Shown in pieces: positions 53,701 to 64,000 of a stretch of DNA of 64,000 nucleotides. This DNA is from Botryosphaeria dothidea (Eukaryota > Ascomycota > Dothideomycetes > Botryosphaeriales > Botryosphaeriaceae). The position numbers were made by a program, and so were the translations under genes. The DNA lies in NCBI GenBank assembly GCA_011503125.2, contig WWBZ02000051.1:3906001-3970000 (forward strand), written 5' to 3'. The notes below the pieces were generated by a model. It searched no databases, was not told the DNA's origin, and was given only the letters and a program-made list of their open reading frames with translations. The stretch's first letter is position 1, and each line of letters begins with the position of its first letter.

Positions 53701-54419
53701 CGAAACAGGAGAACTATACGAGAGTACTAGTAAAACGCAGATAGATAATACATCTATACTATCGGATAAACTAGACACCCTCGTCTCGTTAGAAGTTCTC
53801 GCTAAAAGATACGGTATTAGTAACTACCTACGGGACGAATAGGGTAATCTTAACTAAATAATCTAGATTCCGTATTAGAAAAGCATCGCGCTTACGGTTA
53901 TTTGGGGATAGCGTTAGAACACTCTTTAGGAAACCCGAATTAAACAAGACGGAAAAAAGTACGAACTTCCGGTAACTAAAGAAACGATACTCGTCGAACG
54001 CTACTACTAAGGAACCTTAGCACGCGAGTAAGTAGACTACGACTCCCTCCGGGAACTAGCACGGATCCTTTACTAGTACGGCACGGCAACGATCTAGCAT
54101 CGTATACTCTAGTAGATTCCGGATAAGAAGCTTAATCGACTAACCTTTAGATATTAGGTGCGAAAGGATAAAGTCTACTAGCGAAGGAAATAGAACTCCG
54201 ATAAATAGACTAACTAGAAGTAAGTATATCTCTAAGTTAACGAATAGAAAGACTATATATATAGTAAAGTCTACGGCTACTCTATATTAAAAAACTAGAC
54301 GGCCCTACGGTAATAGGACCAACCCCGGGGCTATAGTCTAGGTCCCTTTATATAGTATCGCGTATATCGGAAACGGAAACTCTTACCGGACTAAACCTAT
54401 AGAAATAGTTTAAGATATA

Positions 54420-57400
54420 GAGAATACTTAACGAAGTACCTACTAGAATCCTAATCGATATAGGATTAAGCGGAAATTTTATCTATAACGAGCTTGTATA
54501 GAAGATGAATATCCTATACCGTAAGAAATAGAAACCGTATCTCCTTAGTAGATTCGACGGATTCTAGGCAGCCTACGGAGAAGGCTAGGTAAAGATAAAA
54601 ACGGAGGAAGTAATCCTTTAGATAGGGAACTATTAAGAACGGATTTCCCTCGACGTCTAACGTATTTCTAGGCACGATATTATTCTAGGTATACCCTAGA
54701 TCCGGATATAGAAACCTATCTTCGACTTCGGAGAAGAAGACTCTATTATCTTTCGAGAGAAGCTCGAGGATCTTCTACGAAAATAAGGATTATAGAAGAA
54801 GAATAGGTTATTAGATACCCTTCGAAAGCTCCTATCGATATTAATACGAGAAGTAGCTAGTATAAGGCCTAAATATAGTAACTATATAGGCGACTCCGAT
54901 AGTAGTATAAGTTAGTACTAGGACTACGACGCAAGTAGCGAAGCCTCCTCGGTAAAATATAGCCCTATTATAGAAATAAACCCTACTAAGCGAAACGATA
55001 CCCCCGAATTAAGCTACGACTCTAGTAACGATAGCGTAAGACCCCGCGACGGTAGTATCGACGGTAACCTTAAGAAAAGCGTAAGATAGAACTAGGATAG
55101 TAGCGTACGAGACGCCGCCTCCTCGGTAAAATATAGCACCTTAAGCGGAGTAAGACTAATCGAGTCTAGTATTTCCGACGAATAAGTATAGTATATATTA
55201 CGAAGGACTACGAGGAAAAGGCATAAGGCTAAGAGTAAGGCTTCGCGTAAGCAATTAGCAGCCGTAGATTCTTAGATCGACGTCTAGATAATCTTAGGAG
55301 AGGTATTTAAGCGTATAAGACGCTAAGGCTAACAGGTCTACCTTATATATATTAAACCCTTATAGACGGTATAATAGAGAGTACTAGCTAAGGCCGTACG
55401 GGAAAGGCTTAAGAATAAGAATAGTCCTACTCCTATTAGAGGAGACGATCCCGCGAGGATTAGAAGGGGATAACACGGTAGCTTAGAGATATAGAATAAT
55501 CTATACGGAGAACCTCTAATACCGGAAATAGAAACGGTACCTAGCGAGTACTAGAACTTAAAAGCCGTTTGCTAAGAAAGAGAAAAAGGAGATTTGCCGA
55601 AGTATTAACTATAGGACTACGAGATTCCACTTAAGCCGGGCACGAAGCTAGCTTATAAGCCTATCTACTCCTTATTAGCAAAGGAAATAGAGGCTTTAAG
55701 GAAATATATCGAGAAGAACCTCGAACGCGGATATATTCGGCCTTTAACGTTATTAGCCGGATATCCGATCCTTTTCGTCCTAAAGAAGAATAGTAAACTA
55801 CGCCTCTGTGTCGACTACCGGCAACTTAACGATATTACGATTAAAAACCGCTATCCGCTCCTACGCATTAATAAGCTCTAGGATAAGTTAGGGAAAGTAA
55901 AGTACTTTACGAAGCTAGACCTCCGGGAAGAATATTATCTAGTTAGGATTAAAGAAGGGGAAGAATAGAAGATAGCCTTTAGAACGAGGCTAGGACTCTA
56001 CGAGTATACGGTTATACTATTCGGGCTTACTAACGCGCTAGCAACCTTCTAAAATCTCGTTAACGACACGCTACGCGAATACTTAGATATCTTCTACTTA
56101 GCTTACCTCGACGATATCCTTATCTTTTTAGAAACTCTCGAGGATTATAAAAAGTATATTAGAAAGGTCCTAGAAGCCCTCTAGGTAAAGAATCTATCTA
56201 TCGCACCCGAGAAATACGAATAGCACGTTTAAAGGATAGAATTCTTAGGCTTTATTATTACCCTAGGTCACGTCGGTATAGACGACTCGAAACTAGATTC
56301 TATTAGAGAATAGCTAGTACCTAAGACGATTAAGGAAGTTTAGTCCTTCCTCGGATTCGCGAACTTCTATCGGAAGTTTATTTAGAACTACTCGAAGATT
56401 ACGGAACCTTTAACGCGACTTACTCGAAAGAAGTATAGCTTTAAATAGAGAGACGATTAGTAGTAAGCCTTCGAATCGCTTAAACGTATATTTTGCGAAG
56501 CACCGGTTCTAGGGATATATAATCCCGATAAACCTATCGAAGTAGAAACTAATACGTTAGAATTCGCCCTCGGAGTATATCTTAGCCAGCCTAACGAAGA
56601 AGGTAGATAGCACCTAATCGCGTTTTACTCTAGAAAGTTTACACTAGTAGAGCTTAACTACGATACCCACGATAAGGAGCTCTTAGCCATCGTCTTAGTA
56701 TTTAAGTAATAGAGATACTATCTTAAAGGAGCCAGCTATTAGATAGTAGTATATTACGATTATTAAAATCTTACGCGCTTTACTACGACTAAGGAGCTAA
56801 ACCGACGATAGGTTCGCTAGTTAGAAGAAATAGCCTCCTACGATTTTAAGATTATATATAGAAAAGGTATAGATAACGCCGCCGCTAACGCGCTTAGTAG
56901 AAGGGTAGACTATATAGAAGAACGAATCGAGCCGTACCCTATAGTATTCGTAGTAGATAGCGATAGATCGCTTACCCTTACTAGACCGTCTTTCCTAATA
57001 CTTCGCATTAAGTTAAACCTATAGTATCTAAAGATCCGAGAAGTATACGTATAAGACTCCTTCGCGTAGGAACTTTTAGCGCTTAAGAATAACCCGCGTA
57101 TTACTCGAGATAGAGAAGGAACGCTTCTCTTTAAAGAATTAATCTATATCCCGGTAAGACTACGAGAAGTACTAGTTAAGGATATATACGAAGTACCCGC
57201 GTATAGATATTAGGGTATCGACAGGATAACCGAAAGGATTATACGAAACTTCTACTTTCTAGGGTTACGGAAGATAGTCTAGCGTATAGTCTCGTAATAT
57301 AACCTTTATATTAGAAGCAAAGCTGCGACACACGCTCCGTACGGATAACTATAACCCCTAGAAGTTCTAGAACGACTATAGCAATTAGTTACGCTAGACT

Positions 57401-58440
57401 TTATTACGAAGTTGCTATAGTCTAAAGATTCGCTTATAGAAGTTAAGCACGACTCGATCCTAGTCTTTATCGACAAACTTACGAAGTACGCTTACTTCTT
57501 ACTCTATCTCGAGGCATCTAACGTAGAATAGCTAGCCTATACGTTTCTCCGATATATCTTCGCGGATTACGGAATACCGGAAGAACTAGTTTCGGATAGG
57601 GACAAGCTAATACGTTCCGAATTTTAGTAAACGCTTATGCGTTAACTTAGGGCTAAGAATAAACTCTCTATAACCGTATACCCGTAAACGAACGGTTAGA
57701 TAGAACGGATAAACCGGACTCTCGAATAGTACCTCCGCTATTTCGTTAACTACCTATAGAACGATTAGGCTATATAGCTACCTATAGTATAGTTCGCCTA
57801 TAATAGCGCTAAACAAGAGTTAACTAACGTATTCCTATTCTTTATTAACTATAGATTCGAACTAGACGCGTATAGAGAAGCTATCCTAAGTTAAAAATTA
57901 GCCTAGTAAGATATTCTTAAAGCCGAGTAGCTAAAAGAACTATATAAAGCCATTAGTCTCGACCTCGAGCACGTACGAATTATAATATCTAAATACTATA
58001 ATAGACGGCACTAGGCGGCACCGAACCTAAAGAGGGGGGATAAAGTGTACCTCCTTATAAAAAACATCAAATTAAAGCGACTAAGCGACAAATTAGATTT
58101 TAAGAAAACCGGTCTATTCGAAATTTTAGAAAAACTTAGAAACGTTACGTATCGACTTAAATTGCCAACAACGATACGGATAAATTCTATCTTTTACGTA
58201 GTATTGCTCGAGCTAGTACTAGAAAACGCTATAATCCTAGAAACTCTAGAAGAGATAATCCTAGAAAACCTAGATACCGAAGAAAACGAATACCTAGTCG
58301 AGAAGATCTTAGACTATAAAAGATTTAGATATTAGCTTAAATATCTCGTTAAATAGGAAGGATACGGGAATAAGGATAACTAATAGGTACTAAGAAACGA
58401 TATACATCCGGATCTCGTTATAGAATTCTATCGCTAGAAC
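54420..58440 (+). pseudogene. gypsy-1 pol: protease, RT, RNase H, integrase, chromodomain
   Basis: Protease near 54440 (ILIDIGLSGNFI; expected DSG reads DIG). RT from about 55725: [40 protein letters not shown], and YLDDILIF with both Asp intact (about 56105). RNase H near 56480-56720 (IAFYSRKFTLVELNYDTHDK). Integrase 57390-57830: LDFITKLL, ILVFIDKLTKYAYFLLYLEA, IPEELVSDRDKLIRSEF and a TNG-IERINRTLE block (Q to stop). A 96-codon open part is at 58045-58335. Chromodomain 58288-58440: YLVEKILDYKRFRY, LKYLVK, EGYG. In chromoviruses the chromodomain guides integration to methylated-H3K9 heterochromatin. Numerous TAG codons block expression. Confidence 0.85.
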
Positions 58441-58529
58441 CCTAGTCTCCCGCGGAAACGGGGTCGACCTAGAAGAACGGATCTATCGTTAACTTAGCCC
58501 CGGATAGAAACGTAATCCTAGCCACCGAA

Positions 58530-59190
58530 TCCGGCTAAGGACCCCTAAGATTTAAGGAACTAGCAATAATAGGGGGACTCGGAGAACGCTCTAGAGACGG
58601 CATATTCTCGCCAGCTGCACGCCGTGCATCGCGATCCTCTTTCTCTAGCTTTTCGAGCTCCTTAATAGAGGATAGCTTACGCTTAAATATTTTCTTACGA
58701 CGATCGTCTAGGAAGCCAATCTAACGCTTTAGACGGCGTACCTTAGAGCGAGCCTCTAAACGACGCTTCTAGATCGCTATTTTCTCGAGTAAGATCTACT
58801 CCTCTAATTCCTAGGCTTCCTCTAACTATCGCTCTAAATTATCTATCTTAGAATAAATCTTCTGCCCTACGGAAGTTAGTAAGGAAATATAACGGAAAAA
58901 GGGCGTATATAATCCCGTTGTGTAATAACTAGATTATACCTCCGGTTCTTCTAGATATAGCGACTATACCGACTAGAATCTAAACTTACGAAGCACTAAG
59001 CTCCCGCCGAACGATAAGCACTACAAGAAGTAGGCATTCTATACGGTTTGCGAGCAACCGAATTTATAAGATAATAGCGACGAGAGGTAGAAGAAGTAGG
59101 GGCCCTACCTATAATAAGCGAAACGCGAAGAAGCGCACGGAATAACACGAGGGAATCCCTAAGAACTTATACTTACCGAGTAGAAAGATC
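58530..59190 (-). pseudogene. antisense accessory ORF of gypsy-1, coiled-coil
   Basis: On the minus strand, between the chromodomain and the 3' LTR, one frame reads like a protein for about 220 codons, ending with a TAG near 58548. Its C-terminal part is rich in charged heptads: YSKIDNLER, then LEEA, ELEE, ILLEKIAI, KRRLEARSKVRRLKR, IGFLDDRRKKIFKRKLSSIK, ELEKLEKEDRDARRAAGENM, then PSLERSPSPP. The N-terminal part includes GFPRVIPCASSRFAYYR and YFFYLSSLLSYKFGCSQTV. Interrupting stops are nearly all TAG (one TAA), expected from CAG/CAA or TGG by CA/TG-to-TA mutation. The start is uncertain. Long coiled-coil likely; function unknown. It may be a gene carried by the element or a host-derived passenger. 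Confidence 0.6.
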
Positions 59191-60098
59191 TTCGGGCCGA
59201 AGATCCTTAAGGGGGGGGATAGTGTTACGGCATAGCCTTTATAGAGTCGGGATAGAGTAGAAAGGGAAGTAAGCGGGGCGCAGACACGCGCTATAAAGAC
59301 CCACTATAAGTCACGTGTATTACGTAATACTAAGGAATTAATCCCTTTAATCCTACATGCCTTAGGCATTAAGGAATAGATTAATAAGATTAAGATAATA
59401 TTAATCTATCTAATCTATACGCTCCTGCCCAAGAGGTAACATAGATTAAATAGATTAATATTAGATTATAGACACTCTCCTACGTATATATAAACTATAC
59501 TTATTAGATAGCTTTAACCTTCGTAGTTAACTTTAATAATAATTTAGTACTAATTATTAGTAATAAGGCCTTCGTACGCAGTGCTTAGTCTTTAGTCGTC
59601 TACTCGTTCCTCGCGTACCTCTTCTTATACCTACTTAAGGAAAACCCCTCGATAGATTTCTACCCTCTTTAGTATTTAGATCCTTAGAGGTAGAGGCCCG
59701 CTCGTTATATAAAGAAAGAAATTAAAGTAGTAATAGACTAGTTCTTACGCCTAGAACTACTTAAGTAATTTAGTTTAGTAAGAGAACTAATATAGAAAGA
59801 TAATTAGGAAGAGAAACTAGAAGAATAACTAGGACTACTAAAACTATTAGAATCTAAATAACTACGAAAATAAGAACTAAAGAGATAGGTTTAGTAAGTA
59901 AATATAGAGCTACTATAGTAGCCGCTACTAGTAAGAAGAAAAAATAAGAACTAGTATAGGATAGTATACCTAGAGAGAGAGAAGGGGTTTTTACTAGGCG
60001 AAAAGATTTTCTTTCTCGTATAAAATAACTATAGATAGCTAGCCCCGTATAGACCTATAAGAGAGCTATATCGGGAAGAAATAAATTTATCTATCTAT

Positions 60099-61168
60099 AT
60101 ATATCTTAATCCGTAGCTTTATCGGGATTCTAAGTAATAAGTTTATTAGAAAGAAGAGGAACTAAGCGTTTCGAGTCCTCTTTAACGTTAAATTTCGCGG
60201 TAAGTTTAGCGATATAGAAGTCTTAGTATAGCTAAAGTTTACGCTCGTCTCTATTTCGAATAATTCTAATTACTAGGAACTATTAGATTTTGCCGAGGTA
60301 TCGTATTTCGTAGATTTTAAAGAGCTTATATTAGAATTCGTCGATATAAATAGTATAATCCCTATAGTAGATAATAACGATATTATCTACGAAGAAGAAT
60401 AGAACTATATATTCGTTTATAAATAGGTAAGAAGCTTCTAGTACTTTAGTAAAGCCGAGATTTTAAAGTATTTTTAATAAGTACTTTTACTAGAGAGCTA
60501 GTAATTATTTAAGTCTATATAGTACTCGTAGAAGTAGAAGAACGAGTCCGTTCTTAATATTTATACCTAGTAGTAGTTTATAGTATATTTTCTTATTAAT
60601 TAGAACGTATAGATATATATTAATAACGTTATACTATTTTAATTTAAGGTCGAAAGTAGTTATAATTACTATAAGTCCTCTAAAGATTTATATAGTAAGT
60701 ATAGTAGCGTAGGTATTCTAAGTAGTTAATTAAAGATCTTCTCTAATATAAAGTCGAGCTTTAAACTTAATAAGGTATTCTTTTTCGTTAAACTTATACT
60801 TAAATATCTAGGTAAGTAGAATAATTCGTTTCTTTATCTTATATACTTATATAATAAAGACTTCTATCTAAATCTAAATTTACTTAAGTTTCTTAATTTC
60901 CTTAAGAAGTAAGGCTAAAAAATCGTTCTTAAATAGATAATTAAAAAGTTCTTCGAAGTTCTTTAGCTCTAGTAGAAGATTATCTCGATAAACTTTAGAC
61001 TTAGGTTTTAGAGTATTAATTATAGCTAAGAACGCGTTATAGAAAGTCGATTTTAGTTATTCTTAAGCTTAAGTAAGTATTATAGTATATACTTCTTTTC
61101 GTAGTTTTCGAGGCTTTTTAAAAGGGTTATTACTATAGTTTAGATTTAAAAGAATACCCGGCTAAAGA
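60099..61168 (-). pseudogene. copia-3 reverse transcriptase fragment
   Basis: Minus-strand reading at 60420-60150 gives FFVDNIVIIYYRDYTIYIDE (FVDD/YVDD-type catalytic motif read as VDN), KLFKIYEIRYLGKI, FLVIRIIRNRDERKL and FYIAKLTAKFNVKEDSKRLV, which is the copia RT/connection region (compare copia-1 RYEMRKIGEVQWFLALRIVR). Upstream blocks toward 61168 are less clear. No LTR is seen; RIP-hit. It is cut on the left by the LINE-B6 tail. Confidence 0.65.
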
Positions 61169-61300
61169 ATATAACTATACTAAAAAATTAACCCTAAGCT
61201 ACGGCGCCGGAAGAGAGCCCTAGAAACTCTTCTAGGCTTCGCGAGTTCTAAAATAGTACTTAAGATAACTATAGCCGCGAAGTAGTTAATATAGAGAATA
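61169..61300 (+). mobile_element. LINE-B7: 5'-end fragment
   Basis: About 130 bp matching the first ORF1 codons of LINE-B on the plus strand (GCTACGGCGCCGGAAGAGAG). It meets the LINE-B8 tail at 61300. Confidence 0.6.
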
Positions 61301-64000
61301 TAGATAAATAGATAAATTTATTTCTTCCCGATATAGCTCCCTTACGAGTCTATACGGGGCTAGCTATCTATAGTTATTTTATACGAGGGGGAAAACCTTT
61401 TCGCCTAGTAAAAACCTCTCCTCTCTCTCTAGATATACTATCCTATACTAGTTCTTATTTTTTCTTCTTACTAGTAGCGGCTACTATAGTAGCCCTATAT
61501 TTATCTACTAGACCTATTTCTTTAGTTCTTATTCTTATAGTTATCCGGGTTCTAGTAGTTCTAGTAGTCCTAGTTATCCTCCTAGTTCCTCTTCCTAGTT
61601 ATCTTTCTATATTAGTTTTCTTACTAGCCTAAATTACTTAAGTAGCTCTAGGCGTAAGAACTAGTCTATTACTACTTTAATCCTCTTCTTTATTAAGAGA
61701 AGAAAGTAGTAGTCCGTAGTCTCTACTCTTTAGAGTATCTATACTTTACTCTATTAGAAGTAGAAGTAGAAGAGAAGGATATACTTTAGGGTTTATCTAT
61801 ACTAGCCGTATAGATAGGTAGAACTAGAATACTCTAGTATCTTACGCCTTAAGAGGAAGTTCTCTAGTCTAATATACTCTATACGTAGTAGAGTAGCGAG
61901 TATACTCTATAGCTTAGATAGTTCGCTATAGATTTATCTAATTTTTAGGTTCTACTATATACTTTAGGCTACTAGCTTATCTTATCTTTCCTAGCTAGTA
62001 GACTTTATCTATCTCTTCTTCTACTTATTTCTATATACTATACGTAGCTTCGTTCGCTCCGGAAGACTCTAGTAGATAGAGAGATAGTAGTTAAGGAGTA
62101 AGTTTATCTTTTTTCTAAGTAGGGTTCTTCTAGTAGAGCTAGCGGCGCCTCTAGTACTTAGAGTAACCTAAGCTATCTATTTAATACTCTAGTAAGTTTC
62201 CTCTACTACTACTACGACTAGACTATTCCTAGCTCTAATAGCCTAGGCTAGTACTAGTTCGTCTAGATATAGTAAGAGTAGGGGAATTCCTATCTTATAC
62301 TCTAAGGTTTATATACTAGTTAACTTATACGCCTCTAAGATAGTACGTAGATACTAGTTTTAAATCTTCTTTAGTAGCTAGATAGCTATTTTCCTCTACC
62401 CTAAGATTTTCTCTAGAGTATATTATACTCTATAGCCGTAGGTAAGGACTAGCCTTACTACGGCCGTATAGATATAGCGGGCTTTAGTAAATAAAGCTCT
62501 CTAGATAGACGCTACGAGTCTAGAGAGAGATATATACTATTTAATTACCTTAGCTTCTATTTTCCTAATATAGAGTTCCTATCTAAGCTTATTATCTACG
62601 TAGACTTCTAGAATCTTAATTATCGGCTCTAGGTATCTAGCAAATCTAGGGATACGGATTTCTACTACTATATTAAATCTCCTTAGTTTTCTTATAAAAT
62701 AAGTAAGATAATACTTATCGGGCGAGAAAGCTAACCCGTAGGTAGCTACTTAGTACTCGTAAATTTAATATACTCCCTCTAGTATCCTATAGTTCTATTC
62801 TATAGATCTACTAAAGGTTAGAATATTAGTATTATCGACGAATCTAAGGGGGAAGATATTACTCCTACGTAGCTATATAAATAGATTAGAAGTAAAGAAT
62901 AGGTAGAGTATCGGCGATAGTAAGAATTCTTAGGAAATCCCGGTTAAGGTCTAGATTAGTAGACTAGTAAAGTCTCCGAAGGATAGCTAAGTAGTACGGT
63001 CCTATAGAAAGGATCGGGTAAATCTTTCTATCTATTCTAGAAGTTTTACTATTCTTATATTATAGAGAAGCCTTCTATAAGATACGTAGTTATATACTTC
63101 TAAGATATCTAGGCTAAGAACTAAAGCTACTAGCCCTAGGTCTTATACCTAGATAGTATAAATCTATTCTATAAGTAAGTTAAGAGCTACTACTACGGAT
63201 CTATTTCTTTTAGCTCTTATCTATATATTAGGAAGTAGGCCGTATACTTTAGTAGCCTAGGAGATTCTATCTACTATAATTCTCTTAAGTAGCTTCCCTA
63301 GCGTATTAAGTAAAGTAATCGGCCTAAATAACTTAGCTTTAGTATAGTCGTCCCTCTATAGTTTTCTAAGGACTACGGTAATAGAGCTTTTAAACTATTT
63401 AGAATAGTATCTAAGTACGAGATATTTCTAGAAGAGCTTAGTAAGAGGTCCCCTTAGTATCTTAGCGTATTACTTTAGAAACCTATTAGTAATTTTATCT
63501 AGGCCTAGTATCTTATCTAAGAGAAGCTTCTTAATAGTATAGAGGACCTACTCTTTAGTAAGATCTTAGGAAATCTCTACTAGTACTAAGTATATATATC
63601 TATCTAGATCTAAGAGGTCGGTAGCTCTAGAAGGTAGAAAGAACTAGTTAGTAAGAATTTCTATCTTAGACTAGTTATTATAATATAGTTATTTATCTAC
63701 TTTTTAGAGAGATAGGAACTAAGATAGGGCTAGAGGTTCTAGTACTCTTATTCTTACCTACTTTAAGAGCTTCTAAAGTATAGATAGGTCCGAAGTAATC
63801 TTAGCTACTATTCTACGCTATACTTTTATTCTATCTCTTCTAATCTACCTCTTCTTACTATTAGTAATAGTTTAGTATACTATCTAGTCCTCCTTTCTTC
63901 CTATAGCCGTCTACTTTCTTCTAGCTATTCTAGCCTAGTATACTAGGTCCGAATACTTCTTTATCTATTATATAGAGGTCTAGGGCGAGAGTCTCGCTAC
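61301..64000 (-). mobile_element. LINE-B8: LINE-B continuing past the window end
   Basis: The minus-strand 3' tail (AGATAAATAGATAAATTTAT) is at 61301, followed by the knuckle region (about 61800), RT with FVDN in place of FVDD (about 62835), and upstream RT sequence to 64000. Co-linear with LINE-B4 45205-47900. CA/TG nearly absent; all ORFs destroyed. Confidence 0.8.

Larger units (their letters stand above)
51886..59709 (+). mobile_element. gypsy-1: complete chromodomain Ty3/gypsy (7.8 kb)
   Basis: LTRs 51886-52372 and 59223-59709, 487 bp each, with the 5-bp TSD TAAAG (51881-51885, 59710-59714). The polypurine tract AAGGGGGGGGATAG precedes the 3' LTR. Order: gag, protease, RT, RNase H, integrase, chromodomain, then about 780 bp holding an antisense frame. 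This identifies a chromovirus. Residual CA/TG are more frequent than in neighbouring elements, so it was exposed to fewer RIP rounds. The R/U5 half of its LTR is shared with solo LTRs at 2095 and 20166. TATA box TACGTATATATAAAC about 52150 and 59485. Confidence 0.95.
51738..60098 (+). mobile_element. LINE-B6: 5'-truncated LINE-B split by gypsy-1
   Basis: The left part (51738-51885) and right part (59715-60098) join into one LINE-B 3' end, as comparison with LINE-B5 shows: ...TTCTTCTCTTAATAAAG | AAAGAAATTAAAGTAGTAAT... then the tail AATTTATCTATCTATATATA. Gypsy-1 is inserted between, with TSD TAAAG. Confidence 0.85.

Noticed and set aside
58045..58335. 96-codon ORF taken as an independent gene
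   Set aside because: It is the capping region of gypsy-1 pol leading into the chromodomain, the only stretch of that region spared stop codons.

Overview
The window is a transposon-dominated stretch of a filamentous ascomycete (Pezizomycotina-type) genome. The reasons are short GT..AG introns, fungal gene families (DUF7924-like, Vps62-like, small secreted cysteine-rich proteins), fungal-type copia, Ty3/gypsy and Tad-like LINE elements, and mutation typical of repeat-induced point mutation (RIP). No genus can be named from the sequence alone. Host genes are few and mostly broken: a DUF7924-like pseudogene (373-1040), a truncated CCCH zinc-finger gene (5136-5468), three small secreted-protein genes (7630-7935; 16762-17111 and 27665-28203, both spliced) and a Vps62-like gene (17727-24864) hit by two retroelements.

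Layout. 1-5 kb: end of an LTR element, DUF7924 remnant, solo LTRs, and a three-level nest (gypsy solo LTR, LINE-A inside it, LINE-B inside that). 5-8 kb: zinc-finger remnant, intergenic DNA, a secreted-protein gene. 8-15.8 kb: an internally deleted gypsy element, a gypsy gag with a putative LTR, the 5' half of a LINE-B, an LTR fragment and a MITE. 16.5-17.1 kb: solo LTR and a secreted-protein gene. 17.7-25.3 kb: the Vps62-like gene containing copia-1 (which itself carries a gypsy solo LTR), with a LINE fragment at its start codon. 25.4-26.4 kb: MITEs and a tRNA-derived SINE. 27.6-31.5 kb: secreted-protein gene and 5'-truncated copia-2. 31.5-37.2 kb: LINE-C carrying an intact miniature LTR element (TRIM). 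37.2-64 kb: almost pure RIP-hit transposon DNA: gypsy-4 with a second SINE, a full-length LINE-B, further LINE-B pieces, a complete chromodomain gypsy (gypsy-1, 7.8 kb), a copia-3 pol fragment and another LINE-B running off the end.

From about 36.6 kb to 51.9 kb, and again after 59.7 kb, the dinucleotides CA and TG are nearly absent while CG is kept. This removes almost every ATG on both strands and makes TAG/TAA stops throughout the elements. Many insertions can be dated relative to one another by nesting and target-site duplications (TSDs) read directly: CCCAG, ATATA and GCAAA (TRIM family), TGTAT and GCAGA (copia-1 family), GACGG, CTCAC and TAAAG (gypsy-1 family), and 11-15 bp duplications for LINEs and SINEs.

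Most notable observations: a probable antisense accessory ORF between the chromodomain and 3' LTR of gypsy-1; a TRIM with identical LTRs inside a RIP-hit LINE; a SINE sharing the LINE-B 3' tail; a LINE insertion whose TSD is the first 12 nt of the Vps62-like coding sequence; and two spliced small secreted-protein genes not visible as single long ORFs.
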